The notes under the pieces: model-generated
What the model saw: only the letters and a program-made list of their open reading frames with translations
What the model was told of the DNA's origin: nothing
The model's database searches: none
Shown: piece by piece, positions 18,701-27,300 of the stretch
Position numbering within the stretch: the stretch's first letter is position 1
Layout of the letters: the number at the start of each line of letters is the position of its first letter
From: Anabaena sp. WA102
Lineage (GTDB): Bacteria; Cyanobacteriota; Cyanobacteriia; Cyanobacteriales; Nostocaceae
Direction: 5' to 3'
DNA length: 64,000 nucleotides
NCBI RefSeq assembly: GCF_001277295.1
Contig: NZ_CP011456.1
Coordinates: 620,001 to 684,000, forward strand
Position numbers and translations under genes: made by a program

Positions 18701-19268
18701 TTTTTCCAGATGATACTTGCAGATTAGCAGAACGATTAATAATGCTTGCAGGCATTCCGGGAAATTGCAATCCCAAAGGCATGGTTATACTCAATAGAGA
18801 TGTACTTTGAGGATTAATAGCACTAAATTCACCACCGTCAGTAAATTTGAGACTATTAGCTGTACTTACTACAAAAGAACCGCCTATATCTAGAGTAGAA
18901 TTACGACCAAAAATAATTCCGTTAGGATTGAGTAAAAATAAATTAGCATTACCATCAGCCTTGAGTAACCCATCAATATTAGAAATTGATTTACCTGTCA
19001 CTCTTGTGACTATATTTTGAATATTTAAAGAATTATTAAAATATGCGCTTTCACCAGTACCAACCGAAAATTCCTGAAAACTGTGAAATAAATTACTGCC
19101 AGCAACAGTTCCCCCATTAATGACTTTTGTATTTCCTTGAGATGTAACCGCTGAATTAACTGATAGAGTTTGATCGGGAATGATTTGCGCTCTGGTGGGG
19201 TTTGTGACAGCAAGCAAGCACAAAGGGAGACAGCCAACAACCCAGTATGGTAAATAATTTAGTCTCAT
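15780..19268 (-). CDS. Two-partner secretion exoprotein (TpsA, filamentous haemagglutinin type)
   Basis: A 1162-residue exoprotein. A signal peptide ends near ARAQ-type text (TRAQIIPDQ, about residue 28). The TPS secretion domain follows (about 30-280), with FHSFQEFSVGTGE, FLLNPNGIIFG and a run of beta-helix repeats. The middle is a long right-handed beta-helix of GG.I.I and G.GN/GGN steps. The C-terminus has a Cys-containing segment (ACASEKGQNR) followed by TGRGGLPPDPTEPL, a frequent ending in cyanobacterial TpsA proteins. It is first in the operon with tpsB and the CHAT gene. A 633-bp unit is duplicated inside. Its target (adhesion, competition, matrix) is not known. Confidence 0.92.
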   Translation of the reverse strand: MRLNYLPYWVVGCLPLCLLAVTNPTRAQIIPDQTLSVNSAVTSQGNTKVINGGTVAGSNLFHSFQEFSVGTGESAYFNNSLNIQNIVTRVTGKSISNIDGLLKADGNANLFLLNPNGIIFGRNSTLDIGGSFVVSTANSLKFTDGGEFSAINPQSTSLLSITMPLGLQFPGMPASIINRSANLQVSSGKTIALVGGDISLESGKLAASQGRVELGSVSGESLVSLHPTANGWSLGYDGINNFGNIQLLTESKVSADNGGDISIRANDLTVTNGSAISANTSTTANGGQVTIQANKVEVSGASANGQIFSTIAATSTGSGNSGNIEITTNRLITKEGGDVSVKTVDSGKGGNLTVNASESIELIGTVSIPNSTIFSRSGFFAATEGIGDGGNITINTPLLQVLDGARVSVSTRGAGKDGITGGKGGLLTVNAAMIDLSGTSADGRFISGLFALSGEERPNIKETDATGNGGNIKIETSQLNISNGAGLSAATLGVGKGGNITVQADTINITGASTISQKFSTLATDSHATGNSGDIKIDTKQLRVSDGADVSVTAFGAGRSGNLTVNATESIELIGASAIPNSTIFSRSGFFAATEGIGDGGNITINTPLLQVLDGARVSVSTRGAGKDGITGGKGGLLTVNAAMIDLSGTSADGRFISGLFALSGEERPNIKETDATGNGGNIKIETSQLNISNGAGLSAATLGVGKGGNITVQADTINIAGASTVSQKFSTLATDSRATGDSGDIKIDTKQLRVSDGADVSVTAFGAGRSGNLTVNATESIELIGASAIPNSTIFSRSGLFAATEGIKDGGSLTVNTSLLIVKDGARISVSTRGKGENGIPGGKGGNLIVNAKEIELSGIGKVQLLRNGQTETRTFPSGLFALSGEIRPNIADNEATGAGGNLEINTDLLTVRDGAEVSVTAKGAGIAGNLVTKANGIRLQDGSIIGATVQGSGANITLEVRDSLQLRGNSQISTTAGENGDGGNIKITADTLAILENSSISADAGRQGGNVQITTKGIFSLPNAITASSAQGAQFSGNVLINTPDIQPTQGLIAPPEKFLSPENQVASACASEKGQNRSQFIITGRGGLPPDPTEPLSSETVRVSSSKLSSDHNSITSVQLPQPATGWGVNHKGELILIANTANLPGQSSQIPSANCHVH
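16858..18170. repeat. 633-bp tandem duplication inside tpsA
   Basis: Text at 16858-17490 recurs almost unchanged at 17491-18123, and the start of a third copy runs to about 18170. The offset is 633 bp, 211 codons, so the frame holds. Copies differ by only a few bases, mainly in the first 350 bp of the unit. This is a recent in-frame duplication of beta-helix rungs. Confidence 0.85.
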
Positions 19269-19397
19269 TTAATACTATATAGCCAAAGGATAGCGATAAC
19301 AGAACTAGTATTGATATTTACTACAAATAGTAGACAATAGTCAAATAATTCGCTATATTTCTTATAAATACCAATTTAGTTACACTACATAAGCTAT
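19269..19397. promoter_or_regulatory. Divergent promoter region, tpsA operon and COP23 gene
   Basis: A 129-bp AT-rich spacer between divergent starts. It must carry the promoters of both the tps operon and the COP23 gene. Short direct AT repeats are visible, but no clear operator. Confidence 0.4.
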
Positions 19398-19955
19398 ATG
19401 ACACTTAAAAAATCATTGTTCATGGGTTTGACGATGGTAGTGATGCCTACAGCGATCGCACTTACAGCTACCCCAACCTTTAGTCAGTCCAATCCTACGA
19501 GTAAAGACTTATTTCAATGTGGCAAAATTGAAGGTAAACGAACCACCTTTGCTTATAATTCCAAAACAACGAAAAAAATACCGCTAATTCACTGGGATAG
19601 CAAGTATATCGAATCAAAGGATATTAAGGGAGATTGTGACAATGCAGCCAATAAATTCAACGAATATTACAATAAAGGACTAAATTTTAATATAGTAGTT
19701 GATGGCAATCAATCCAATCGTCCAATATCAATTTGCTTGGCTAAAGCTGTGGACGGTAATTGCGGTTCAGGAGAAAAATTGTTTTCGGTCAAATCAGAAG
19801 CTAAGGAAAATTTAGACAAAAATTTAGCTCAAATTGTAGATGCTAAGTTAGCTAAATTTAAGCAAAAGGATTTAAGCGATGTTGTTAAAGGATACAGACA
19901 AATGTTTTACCCCGAAATTCAACCAAGACCATTCTGGCAGAAAATATTTTCTTAG
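19398..19955 (+). CDS. COP23-domain exported protein
   Basis: A 185-residue protein with a clear signal peptide (positive start MTLKKS, hydrophobic core, cleavage near TFSQ, about residue 30). The mature part matches the COP23 (circadian oscillating protein 23) family: FQCGKIEGKRTTFAYN near the start, then the spaced cysteines of DCDNAANKFN and ISICLAKAVDGNC. COP23 was first described as a membrane-associated protein with rhythmic abundance in a unicellular cyanobacterium; its biochemical role is unknown. It is divergent from the tps operon and may share regulation with it. Confidence 0.8.
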   Translation: MTLKKSLFMGLTMVVMPTAIALTATPTFSQSNPTSKDLFQCGKIEGKRTTFAYNSKTTKKIPLIHWDSKYIESKDIKGDCDNAANKFNEYYNKGLNFNIVVDGNQSNRPISICLAKAVDGNCGSGEKLFSVKSEAKENLDKNLAQIVDAKLAKFKQKDLSDVVKGYRQMFYPEIQPRPFWQKIFS

Positions 19956-20489
19956 AGTTTGGTTGAAAAGTCTAATTTATTACTCAGCGACTAGCAATCA
20001 CAGTTATACTTGAGAAGGTCATAACTTGCGTTTTTACATCTATATATCCCCTTTAAGCAAAGGCTCAAATTGTGACTTTGCGAAGTATACACAGACAAAA
20101 CCCATCTTCGTAGGTTAATCTCGTTCCCAGTCTCTGACTAGGAATGCTATCACAGAGGCTCTTCCTCTGCTATCATTGAAGGCAGAGCTTTCTAGAATTC
20201 ATTCCCATACAGAGTATGGGAACGAGAAAAACCTATATTTTTAGCGGATGTTCTGACCTAGATCGATAGGTTTTATTATATTTGCTCAAAAGTGCTATAC
20301 TTGCGCTGGACTTTCTCTATTATTTTTAATGGATATTTTTTATCAAAACATGATATATATTTTGTCTTATTATATTTTCTATCTATTGTCAATAGTCATG
20401 AACCTATAATTAAAAGTGTACTGAATTATATAAGCGTAGACTAGATAAACGAGAATAAAAGAGGAATTTTAGTATTTTGGAGATGTTTA
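19956..20489. other. 534-bp spacer holding a MITE-like repeat
   Basis: No credible gene. The middle is occupied by the 109-bp palindromic element at 20119-20227. The rest is AT-rich and should include the recG promoter; I cannot place it reliably. Confidence 0.5.
20119..20227 (+). mobile_element. 109-bp MITE-like element, copy 1
   Basis: Terminal inverted repeats TCTCGTTCCCA (20119-20129) and TGGGAACGAGA (20217-20227), with inner hairpins (CAGAGGCTCTTCCTCTG, CCCATACAGAGTATGGG). A second copy of the same length lies inverted at 47452-47560. It has no coding capacity and would need a transposase supplied elsewhere. Confidence 0.75.
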
Positions 20490-22955
20490 ATGACTAATGA
20501 AATACCCGATTGGATAAGATTAAATAAAGCCTTGGCGTTTGAGGCAGAAAAAGGCTTTATAGATTTAATAGGTAAGCAGTATCGCTTTAGTGAATTTCTG
20601 TGTTTGACTTTTGGTAATTTCCCAACTGCCTTACCACCAAAAGAAAGACCCCGCTGGCATCAAGTAGGAATGGAATTTGCCAACTATCCAAATTTAACAT
20701 TACCAGAAAGACAACACTTAGTAGCAGAAATTAGAAGATATCTAAATCAACTTCAACAAGAACTAGAAACAGAAGAAACCAAAATAAATTACGAATCTAA
20801 AAACCAACATCCCACCACGCCAATTGTTGCCGAAATTAGTAAAAAATTAGCACCAACACTGGATAAAAAACTTAGAGATTTACCAGAAATTGGCATTAAA
20901 AAATCTGATAGTTTAGCGCGGTTGGATTTACATACTGTTCGGAATTTATTGTTTTATTATCCTCGTGATCATATTGATTATGCCCGTCAGGTGAATATTA
21001 GTGAATTAGAAGGGGGGGAAACAGTAACTATCATAGCGACCGTCAAAAGATTTAATTTTTTCACCAGTCCTAAAAATAAGAAGTTATCAATTTTAGAATT
21101 AATTTTAAAAGACAATACCGGACAAATTAAAGTTACCCGTTTTTACGCAGGTGCGCGTTTTAGTAGTCGTGGTTGGCAAGAAAGTTTAAAACGCAACTAT
21201 CCTGTAGGTAGTATGTTGGCAGCTTGTGGATTAGTCAAAGGTGGTAAATATGGTTTAACTTTGGATAATCCAGAATTAGAAGTTTTGGCAAATCCAGGAG
21301 ATCCTATTGATTCTTTAACTATTGGGCGAGTTGTCCCTATTTATGCCTTGACCGAAGGAGTAATGGCTAATACAGTCAGACAGGCTGTAATGACGGCTTT
21401 AACAGCAGCAGTGAATTTAAAAGATCCTTTGCCTAAAGGTTTACGAGAAAAATATGCTTTGATGGAATTGAAAGAGGCAATTCCTAATATTCATTTTCCC
21501 AAAGATAGTGACTCTTTAAAAATTGCCCGTCGTCGGTTAGTATTTGATGAATTTTTCTACTTACAACTTGGCTTACTGCAACGGCAAAAAAAAGCGCGAG
21601 AAATTCAAACCAGTGCCATACTTGCACCCACAGGCAAATTATTAGAACAATTCGACGAAATTCTCCCTTTTCAATTAACCGGCGCACAACAGAGAGTTGT
21701 GAATGAAATTCTCACCGATTTACAAAAACCTGTAGCTATGAATCGCTTAGTCCAAGGTGATGTTGGTTCAGGGAAAACTGTTGTTGCTGTTATTGCTATT
21801 TTGGCAGCAATTCAATCAGGTTATCAAGCGGCGTTAATGGCTCCTACGGAAGTATTAGCAGAACAACATTATCGTAAATTAGTAAGTTGGTTTAATCTCC
21901 TCCATTTACCAGTCGAATTATTAACAGGTTCGACAAAAGTAGCTAAAAGAAGAGAAATTCATTCCCAGTTAGAAACAGGTGAATTACCTTTATTGGTAGG
22001 AACACACGCCTTAATTCAAGATAAAGTTAATTTTCAACGTTTGGGTTTGGTTGTCATAGATGAACAGCATCGGTTTGGTGTACAACAAAGAGCAAAGTTA
22101 CAGCAAAAAGGCGAACAACCTCATGTTTTAACGATGACGGCTACACCCATTCCTCGCACATTAGCATTAACTGTACATGGGGATTTAGATGTTAGTCAAA
22201 TTGATGAATTACCACCAGGAAGACAACAAATTAAAACCACGATGTTAAGTGGACAACAACGTCCCCAAGCTTATGATTTAATCCGCCGAGAAGTTGCCCA
22301 AGGTAGACAAGTTTATATAGTTTTACCTTTGGTAGAAGAATCAGAAAAATTAGATTTGCGTTCGGCTGTAGATGAACATCAGAAGTTACAAGAAAGTGTG
22401 TTTCCTGATTTTCAAGTTGGGTTATTGCATGGACGCATGACTTCAGCCGAAAAAGAAGAAGCAATTAATAAATTTCGTGATAATGAAACTCAAATCATTG
22501 TTTCTACGACTGTGATTGAGGTGGGCGTGGATGTACCTAATGCCACCGTTATGCTGATTGAACACGCGGAAAGATTCGGTTTATCACAATTGCACCAATT
22601 GCGGGGGCGAGTGGGACGGGGTGCGGCGCAATCCTATTGTTTATTAATGAGTAGTACCAGAAGCCCTGATGCTCAACAACGTTTGAAGGTGTTGGAACAG
22701 TCCCAAGATGGGTTTTTTATCTCGGAAATGGATATGCGGTTTCGCGGTCCTGGGGAGGTGATGGGAACTCGTCAATCTGGTGTAGCAGATTTTACTTTAG
22801 CTAGTTTGGTGGAAGATGAGGACATTTTGCTGTTAGCGCGACAAGCAGCAGAAAAAGTGATTGATATGGATGCAAGTTTGGCGCGTTGGCCATTAATGCA
22901 GGATGAGTTAAGGTATAGGTATGAGCGGTTAATGGGGGGAGCAATTTTGACGTAA
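20490..22955 (+). CDS. recG: ATP-dependent DNA helicase RecG
   Basis: An 821-residue superfamily 2 helicase that remodels stalled replication forks and Holliday junctions. It has a cyanobacterial N-terminal extension (about 1-125), the wedge/OB domain (about 130-300), and helicase motifs: Walker A GDVGSGKT, TAT-type MTATPIPRTLAL, motif II DEQHRFGVQQR, GLLHGRMT, STTVIEVGVDVPN and the arginine-finger region QLRGRVGRG. The TRG wedge end (RFRGPGEVMGTRQSG) is present. Start ATG 20490. Complete and normal for the family. Confidence 0.96.
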   Translation: MTNEIPDWIRLNKALAFEAEKGFIDLIGKQYRFSEFLCLTFGNFPTALPPKERPRWHQVGMEFANYPNLTLPERQHLVAEIRRYLNQLQQELETEETKINYESKNQHPTTPIVAEISKKLAPTLDKKLRDLPEIGIKKSDSLARLDLHTVRNLLFYYPRDHIDYARQVNISELEGGETVTIIATVKRFNFFTSPKNKKLSILELILKDNTGQIKVTRFYAGARFSSRGWQESLKRNYPVGSMLAACGLVKGGKYGLTLDNPELEVLANPGDPIDSLTIGRVVPIYALTEGVMANTVRQAVMTALTAAVNLKDPLPKGLREKYALMELKEAIPNIHFPKDSDSLKIARRRLVFDEFFYLQLGLLQRQKKAREIQTSAILAPTGKLLEQFDEILPFQLTGAQQRVVNEILTDLQKPVAMNRLVQGDVGSGKTVVAVIAILAAIQSGYQAALMAPTEVLAEQHYRKLVSWFNLLHLPVELLTGSTKVAKRREIHSQLETGELPLLVGTHALIQDKVNFQRLGLVVIDEQHRFGVQQRAKLQQKGEQPHVLTMTATPIPRTLALTVHGDLDVSQIDELPPGRQQIKTTMLSGQQRPQAYDLIRREVAQGRQVYIVLPLVEESEKLDLRSAVDEHQKLQESVFPDFQVGLLHGRMTSAEKEEAINKFRDNETQIIVSTTVIEVGVDVPNATVMLIEHAERFGLSQLHQLRGRVGRGAAQSYCLLMSSTRSPDAQQRLKVLEQSQDGFFISEMDMRFRGPGEVMGTRQSGVADFTLASLVEDEDILLLARQAAEKVIDMDASLARWPLMQDELRYRYERLMGGAILT

Positions 22956-23346
22956 TTTTCTTAGAGGATGTTTTATAAATCCTTGATCATGTATCCAAAA
23001 TCAGTAGTGGTAAATATGTCGTGAAATCTCATATTTTCTAACTTAAATTATTCGTTTGTAGCTGTTGAAAGTTCTTAATGTTGGGTTTCCTTGCGTCAAC
23101 CCAACCTACAGATAAGGGGATATTTTTGGCTTTTTATGGGAGAATAGGTAAAAGGGAAAAAGTAGCGAAACTCAGAATTGCTAATAATAGCTGGAGTTTT
23201 TTGCGGGTAAATAAATTATTTTTAGTCATATATTTTCCCGTTGATATTGAGGGTGGGTAGTAATTGAACCACGAAGACGCAAAGGACACGAAGGAAGAGG
23301 GAGGAAGAAGGAAAAGGGATTAAGAGTTTTTAAATTTTAGGTTCAT
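22956..23346. other. 391-bp spacer with dispersed repeats
   Basis: No gene supported. It holds a hairpin GTTGGGTTTCCTTGCG...CAACCCAAC near 23079-23106 and, near 23265-23300, the word ACCACGAAGACGCAAAGGACACGAAG of a dispersed repeat family also seen inside uvrA and near 29826, 46412 and 56730. Confidence 0.5.
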
Positions 23347-23604
23347 CTATTCTAATTCTGCTAGTTTTTCTTCCACAAGACTTTGTACTTTTTGTAGGGT
23401 TATAAGTTTGTCATAAGCTCGTAATGTGCTAATAGGAGTAATATCAAATTTATCTTCATTTAACTTGAATCGTTTTAGTTCTATTTTGAGCCAAGCTTGC
23501 TCTTCTTTTATAACTTGCAGTTTTCTTTGTAGTTCTCCTTTTGTATACATAGACAAGCTTTGTGCTGTGGTAAATATTTGCAATTCTATATCCGACCTTA
23601 CCAT
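23347..23604 (-). pseudogene. Out-of-frame remnant overlapping the PIN_8 fragment
   Basis: An 85-residue frame, helical and charged (GELQRKLQVIKEEQAW, KLITLQKVQSLVEEKL), ending in LAELE. It overlaps the tail of the PIN_8 fragment in another frame, and its codons past 23456 look coding. The likely history is a frameshift or deletion that joined the start of one gene to the end of the same or another gene. Whether it is translated alone from ATG 23604 is unknown. Confidence 0.45.
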
Positions 23605-24073
23605 TTATAATGGCTATTAATTGATTCCACAGTTCATCATTTTCTTGAAAATCAGGATGTTCTTGCTTTGCAGCTTGTAAATCATCTTTTGTTTTAGTAA
23701 TAGCTCCTTCAATTTCTTCGATAATTTGCTTTATATCAATAAAAGGATGCCTTTTATACTTCTTGAATAGCTGCTCTTTTAATGAGCCTATAGTTAGATT
23801 CTTCTCTAAAATAATTTCGATGTCTTTATAAGCTAATGACTGATCAGATATTACGGTTAAGCGATTCTTATGAATCTCGTAAACTACCTGATGTGGAATC
23901 CAAATTCTTTCTTGAAGCTTTTGGAGAATATCAAACAATCTTTTTCTTGTTTTAGGAGAGTAACGATAAATATGTAATAAAACATTTGTATCAAAAGAAA
24001 AAACACATTCCTTCCATAGTTCAGTAAACTCTTCTTTTGTAGGCTGATAATAGCCAGGGAATAAATCACGCAT
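23456..24073 (-). pseudogene. Truncated PIN-like (PIN_8/DUF4935) protein
   Basis: A 205-residue frame. It starts like PIN_8 proteins: MRDLFPGYYQPTKEEF, then the first acidic residue in FSFDTNVLLHIYRYS, then WIPHQVVYEIHKNR with the second, and NDELWNQLIAIINGKVG near 160. Family members run to 400 or more residues with the last acidic active-site residues near GDLI.W and TDD motifs. Those are absent here; after GKVG the frame turns to basic low-quality text (KRRTTKKTASYKRR). So the nuclease is cut short at about residue 165, with the overlapping remnant carrying on in another frame. Confidence 0.65.
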
Positions 24074-24192
24074 AATATATGCTTAAAGTGTAATTTGTAT
24101 AAATACAACTATAACACGTAACTGAAAAAGAGGAACTCCCAGCAAAGTCCTCTCTTCGTACTCTTTCCTCTGCCTCTTTGCATGAGAAAAAA

Positions 24193-27135
24193 TCACCCCA
24201 CTGCTGGATATTGTGCTAATACCTGCTGTAAATATTGACCAGTATAAGAACGCGGATTTTTTGCCACTTCTTCTGGCGTTCCCGCAGCAATCAGTTCTCC
24301 GCCTTTATCTCCTCCTTCTGGTCCTAAATCTATCACCCAATCAGAACAACGAATTACATCTAAATTATGTTCAATCACTAAAATTGAATTGCCTTTATCT
24401 ACCAATCTTTGTAAAACGTCCAACAATTTGTGGACATCATAAAAAGATAAACCTGTGGTGGGTTCATCAATTAAATAAAGTGTTTTTCCTGTGGCACGTC
24501 GAGATAATTCTGTGGCTAATTTCACCCGTTGTGCTTCTCCACCGGATAAGGTTGTGGCTGGTTGTCCTAATTGCACGTAACCCAAACCAACATCAAATAG
24601 AGTTTGTAATCTAGTTACGGCTTTGGGAATGTTTTGACAAAAATCTAATGCTTCTTCAACGGTCATATTCAAAACATCAGAAATTGATTTATCTTTATAT
24701 TTAACTTGGAGAGTTTCCCGGTTATATCTCGCACCTTTGCAAATTTCACATTGCACATAAACGTCAGGTAAAAAGTTCATTTCGATAACGTTTACACCTT
24801 GTCCACTACAAGCTTCGCAACGTCCACCTTTGACATTAAAAGAAAATTGTCCAGGTTTGTAACCTCTAGTTTTGGCTTCTACGGTTTGGGAAAAGACATC
24901 ACGAATAATATCGAAAACTCCGGTGTAAGTTGCAGGGTTAGAACGGGGAGTTCTCCCAATGGGTGATTGGTCAATGACAATGGCTTTATCAACGCAGTTT
25001 AAACCCTTGATTTCATCCATGTCTTTGGGTGCGGGAGCTTTTTTCAGTAAATGATGTTGTAAGGCTGGATAAAGTAATTCGTTAATTAAGGTAGATTTTC
25101 CTGAACCAGAAACACCTGTAACGGAGACAAGTTTTCCCAAGGGAATTTCTACATCTATATTTTGTAAGTTGTTACGATGGGCATTTCTAATAGTTAAGGC
25201 GCGGCCATTTCCTTCTCGTCTTTTAGCTGGGGTAGTGATCACTCTTCTTCCTGATAGGTAAGCACCAGTTAAAGATGCTTCTGCGTTGAGTAAATCCTCA
25301 AAACTGCCTTGGGAAATAATATTTCCCCCATGAATTCCTGCACCGGGACCAATATCAACTATATAGTTAGCAGCGCGGATAGTTTCTTCATCATGTTCCA
25401 CAACTATTAAGGTATTTCCTAAGTCGCGTAATTTGGTTAATGTTTTGAGTAATTTTCCGTTATCTCTTTGATGTAACCCAATGCTTGGTTCATCTAAAAC
25501 GTAAAGAACTCCTGTTAGTCCTGAACCGATTTGTGTGGCTAATCGAATGCGTTGGGCTTCTCCACCTGATAATGTCATGGCGGGACGATCTAAGGTGAGA
25601 TAATCTAAGCCAACATCTAATAAAAATTGTAATCTGGCTTTAACTTCTCTGAGAACTAAATCAGCTATTTGAGTTTGTCTAGCACTCAATTTTAATTTTT
25701 CGATTCTTTCCCGACATTCCCGAATGGAAACACTGGTAAAATCTAAAATCCCATATTGTCCCAACTTCACAGCTAAGGCTTCGGGTTTTAATCTTTTCCC
25801 ACCACAAACTTCACAGGGTTGGTCAATTAAATATTCTTCTAATTTCTGTTTAACTAACTCCGTTCCCCCTTCATACTGTCTTTGTAAAATGGGAATTACA
25901 CCCTTAAAACTCTGCGACCTCTGCGCCTCTGTGGTTCGTTTCTCTTCCCCATACAAGACAACTTTTTGCTGTTCCGGTGTCAACTTCCCCCATTGAGTTT
26001 GTAACTCAAAGCCATAATTCAACCCCACAGCATATAACAACTCCAAATAATAGGAGTTTTCCTTTTCTGACCAAGGAGCGATCGCTGCATACATGGGCGA
26101 ATCTGGATTAGGGACAACCAATTCCGGGGAAAATCTTCTTAAAGTCCCAATCCCATGACAATGGGGACAAGCACCATAAGGGGAATTAAAAGAAAACAAT
26201 CGGGGCGATAATTCTTCCATTACCGCACCATGTTCGGGACAAGCAAAGTTTTCCGAAAATACCATTTCTGTGGGTAATTCTTGTGCGGAAATACCTTGAT
26301 TTTCTGCCTCAGTTGCTATATACTTACTATCAGGTCGCTCTAGCGCCATCTTATCCAATGTATCTTTTAATACCTCAATTGTGGCAATTCCGTTAGATTG
26401 CTTAAGACAAGTTGCTAGAGAATCTACCAAACGCTCTTGAATACCATCTTTCTTAACTAATCTGTCAATAACCAGTTCTATAGTATGTGTGTTATTTTTA
26501 TCTAACTCAATGGAATCTGATAGCTCTCGCACCTCTCCATTTACCCGAATGCGGACAAATCCTTGGGCGGCTAAACCAGAAATTAATTTACGGTGAGTTC
26601 CCTTTTTTCCCCGGACTACAGGGGCTAAAATTTGGAAGCGGGTACGGTCGGGAAGTTCCATGATGCGATCGCACATCTGGTCAATGGTCTGAGGGGCAAT
26701 AGAGCGATCGCACATGGGACAATGAGGTTCACCCGCCCGACCATACAACAATCGCAAATAATCATAAATTTCCGTCACCGTCCCCACAGTTGAACGGGGA
26801 TTATGGGAAGTTGATTTTTGGTCAATGGAAATTGCCGGACTTAAACCTTCAATTGCTTCAACGTCGGGTTTATCCAACTGTCCCAAAAATTGCCGAGCAT
26901 AGGCACTGAGAGATTCCACATAACGGCGTTGACCTTCGGCGAAAATGGTATCGAACGCCAAAGAAGACTTACCCGAACCAGAAACGCCAGTAAAGACAAT
27001 CAGGCGATCGCGGGGTAATTCCAAATCAATATTTTTCAGATTATGCTGCCTAGCACCCCGAATGCGGATAGTATTTTGGCTATTGTGAGCGTTTGGAAGC
27101 ACATCGTTTAAAGAAGCAGCTAGGTTTTCTGACAT
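24193..27135 (-). CDS. uvrA: Excinuclease ABC subunit A
   Basis: A 980-residue UvrA, the damage-recognition ATPase of nucleotide excision repair. It has two ABC modules: Walker A GVSGSGKSS (about 50-58) and GVSGSGKST, signatures LSGGEAQRIRLA and LSGGEAQRVKLA, and Walker B YVLDEPSIGLH and YLIDEPTTGL. Zinc ligands sit in CPMC, CPEHG...CPHCHG, CEVCGGKR and CEACSGQG...CEICKG. Around residues 399-410 the sequence KRTTEAQRSQS is extra compared with the family and is encoded by a dispersed intergenic repeat. Other motifs are intact, so it is probably functional. ATG 27135. Confidence 0.96.
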   Translation of the reverse strand: MSENLAASLNDVLPNAHNSQNTIRIRGARQHNLKNIDLELPRDRLIVFTGVSGSGKSSLAFDTIFAEGQRRYVESLSAYARQFLGQLDKPDVEAIEGLSPAISIDQKSTSHNPRSTVGTVTEIYDYLRLLYGRAGEPHCPMCDRSIAPQTIDQMCDRIMELPDRTRFQILAPVVRGKKGTHRKLISGLAAQGFVRIRVNGEVRELSDSIELDKNNTHTIELVIDRLVKKDGIQERLVDSLATCLKQSNGIATIEVLKDTLDKMALERPDSKYIATEAENQGISAQELPTEMVFSENFACPEHGAVMEELSPRLFSFNSPYGACPHCHGIGTLRRFSPELVVPNPDSPMYAAIAPWSEKENSYYLELLYAVGLNYGFELQTQWGKLTPEQQKVVLYGEEKRTTEAQRSQSFKGVIPILQRQYEGGTELVKQKLEEYLIDQPCEVCGGKRLKPEALAVKLGQYGILDFTSVSIRECRERIEKLKLSARQTQIADLVLREVKARLQFLLDVGLDYLTLDRPAMTLSGGEAQRIRLATQIGSGLTGVLYVLDEPSIGLHQRDNGKLLKTLTKLRDLGNTLIVVEHDEETIRAANYIVDIGPGAGIHGGNIISQGSFEDLLNAEASLTGAYLSGRRVITTPAKRREGNGRALTIRNAHRNNLQNIDVEIPLGKLVSVTGVSGSGKSTLINELLYPALQHHLLKKAPAPKDMDEIKGLNCVDKAIVIDQSPIGRTPRSNPATYTGVFDIIRDVFSQTVEAKTRGYKPGQFSFNVKGGRCEACSGQGVNVIEMNFLPDVYVQCEICKGARYNRETLQVKYKDKSISDVLNMTVEEALDFCQNIPKAVTRLQTLFDVGLGYVQLGQPATTLSGGEAQRVKLATELSRRATGKTLYLIDEPTTGLSFYDVHKLLDVLQRLVDKGNSILVIEHNLDVIRCSDWVIDLGPEGGDKGGELIAAGTPEEVAKNPRSYTGQYLQQVLAQYPAVG
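25909..25944 (-). repeat. Dispersed repeat inserted in frame in uvrA
   Basis: On the minus strand the text reads GAAACGAACCACAGAGGCGC and on to GCAGAG. The spacer at 29826-29862 carries GAAACGAACCACAGAGGCAC and on. Related words occur near 23265, 46412 and 56730. Here it encodes KRTTEAQRSQS within UvrA without breaking the frame. Confidence 0.75.
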
Positions 27136-27300
27136 ATTGACAGGCTAAGGAAAGGTTACACAGTGAAACAATCCTTAATAATACTATCTTTACTCAGGTT
27201 ATAGTAAAGTATCAATCATCTTAATTTTCTAACCAGGATATCACTTTATATTTTCTTGATTTAGTAGATAATTAGAAAAAATCTTGCTGAGGATAGAGTT

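Noticed and set aside
16150..18810. Long plus-strand frames opposite tpsA
   Set aside because: Proline/serine-rich shadows of the repeated minus-strand codons, with no start signals.
23078..23260. 60-codon frame after recG
   Set aside because: It begins in a dispersed hairpin repeat and shows no conservation-like composition.
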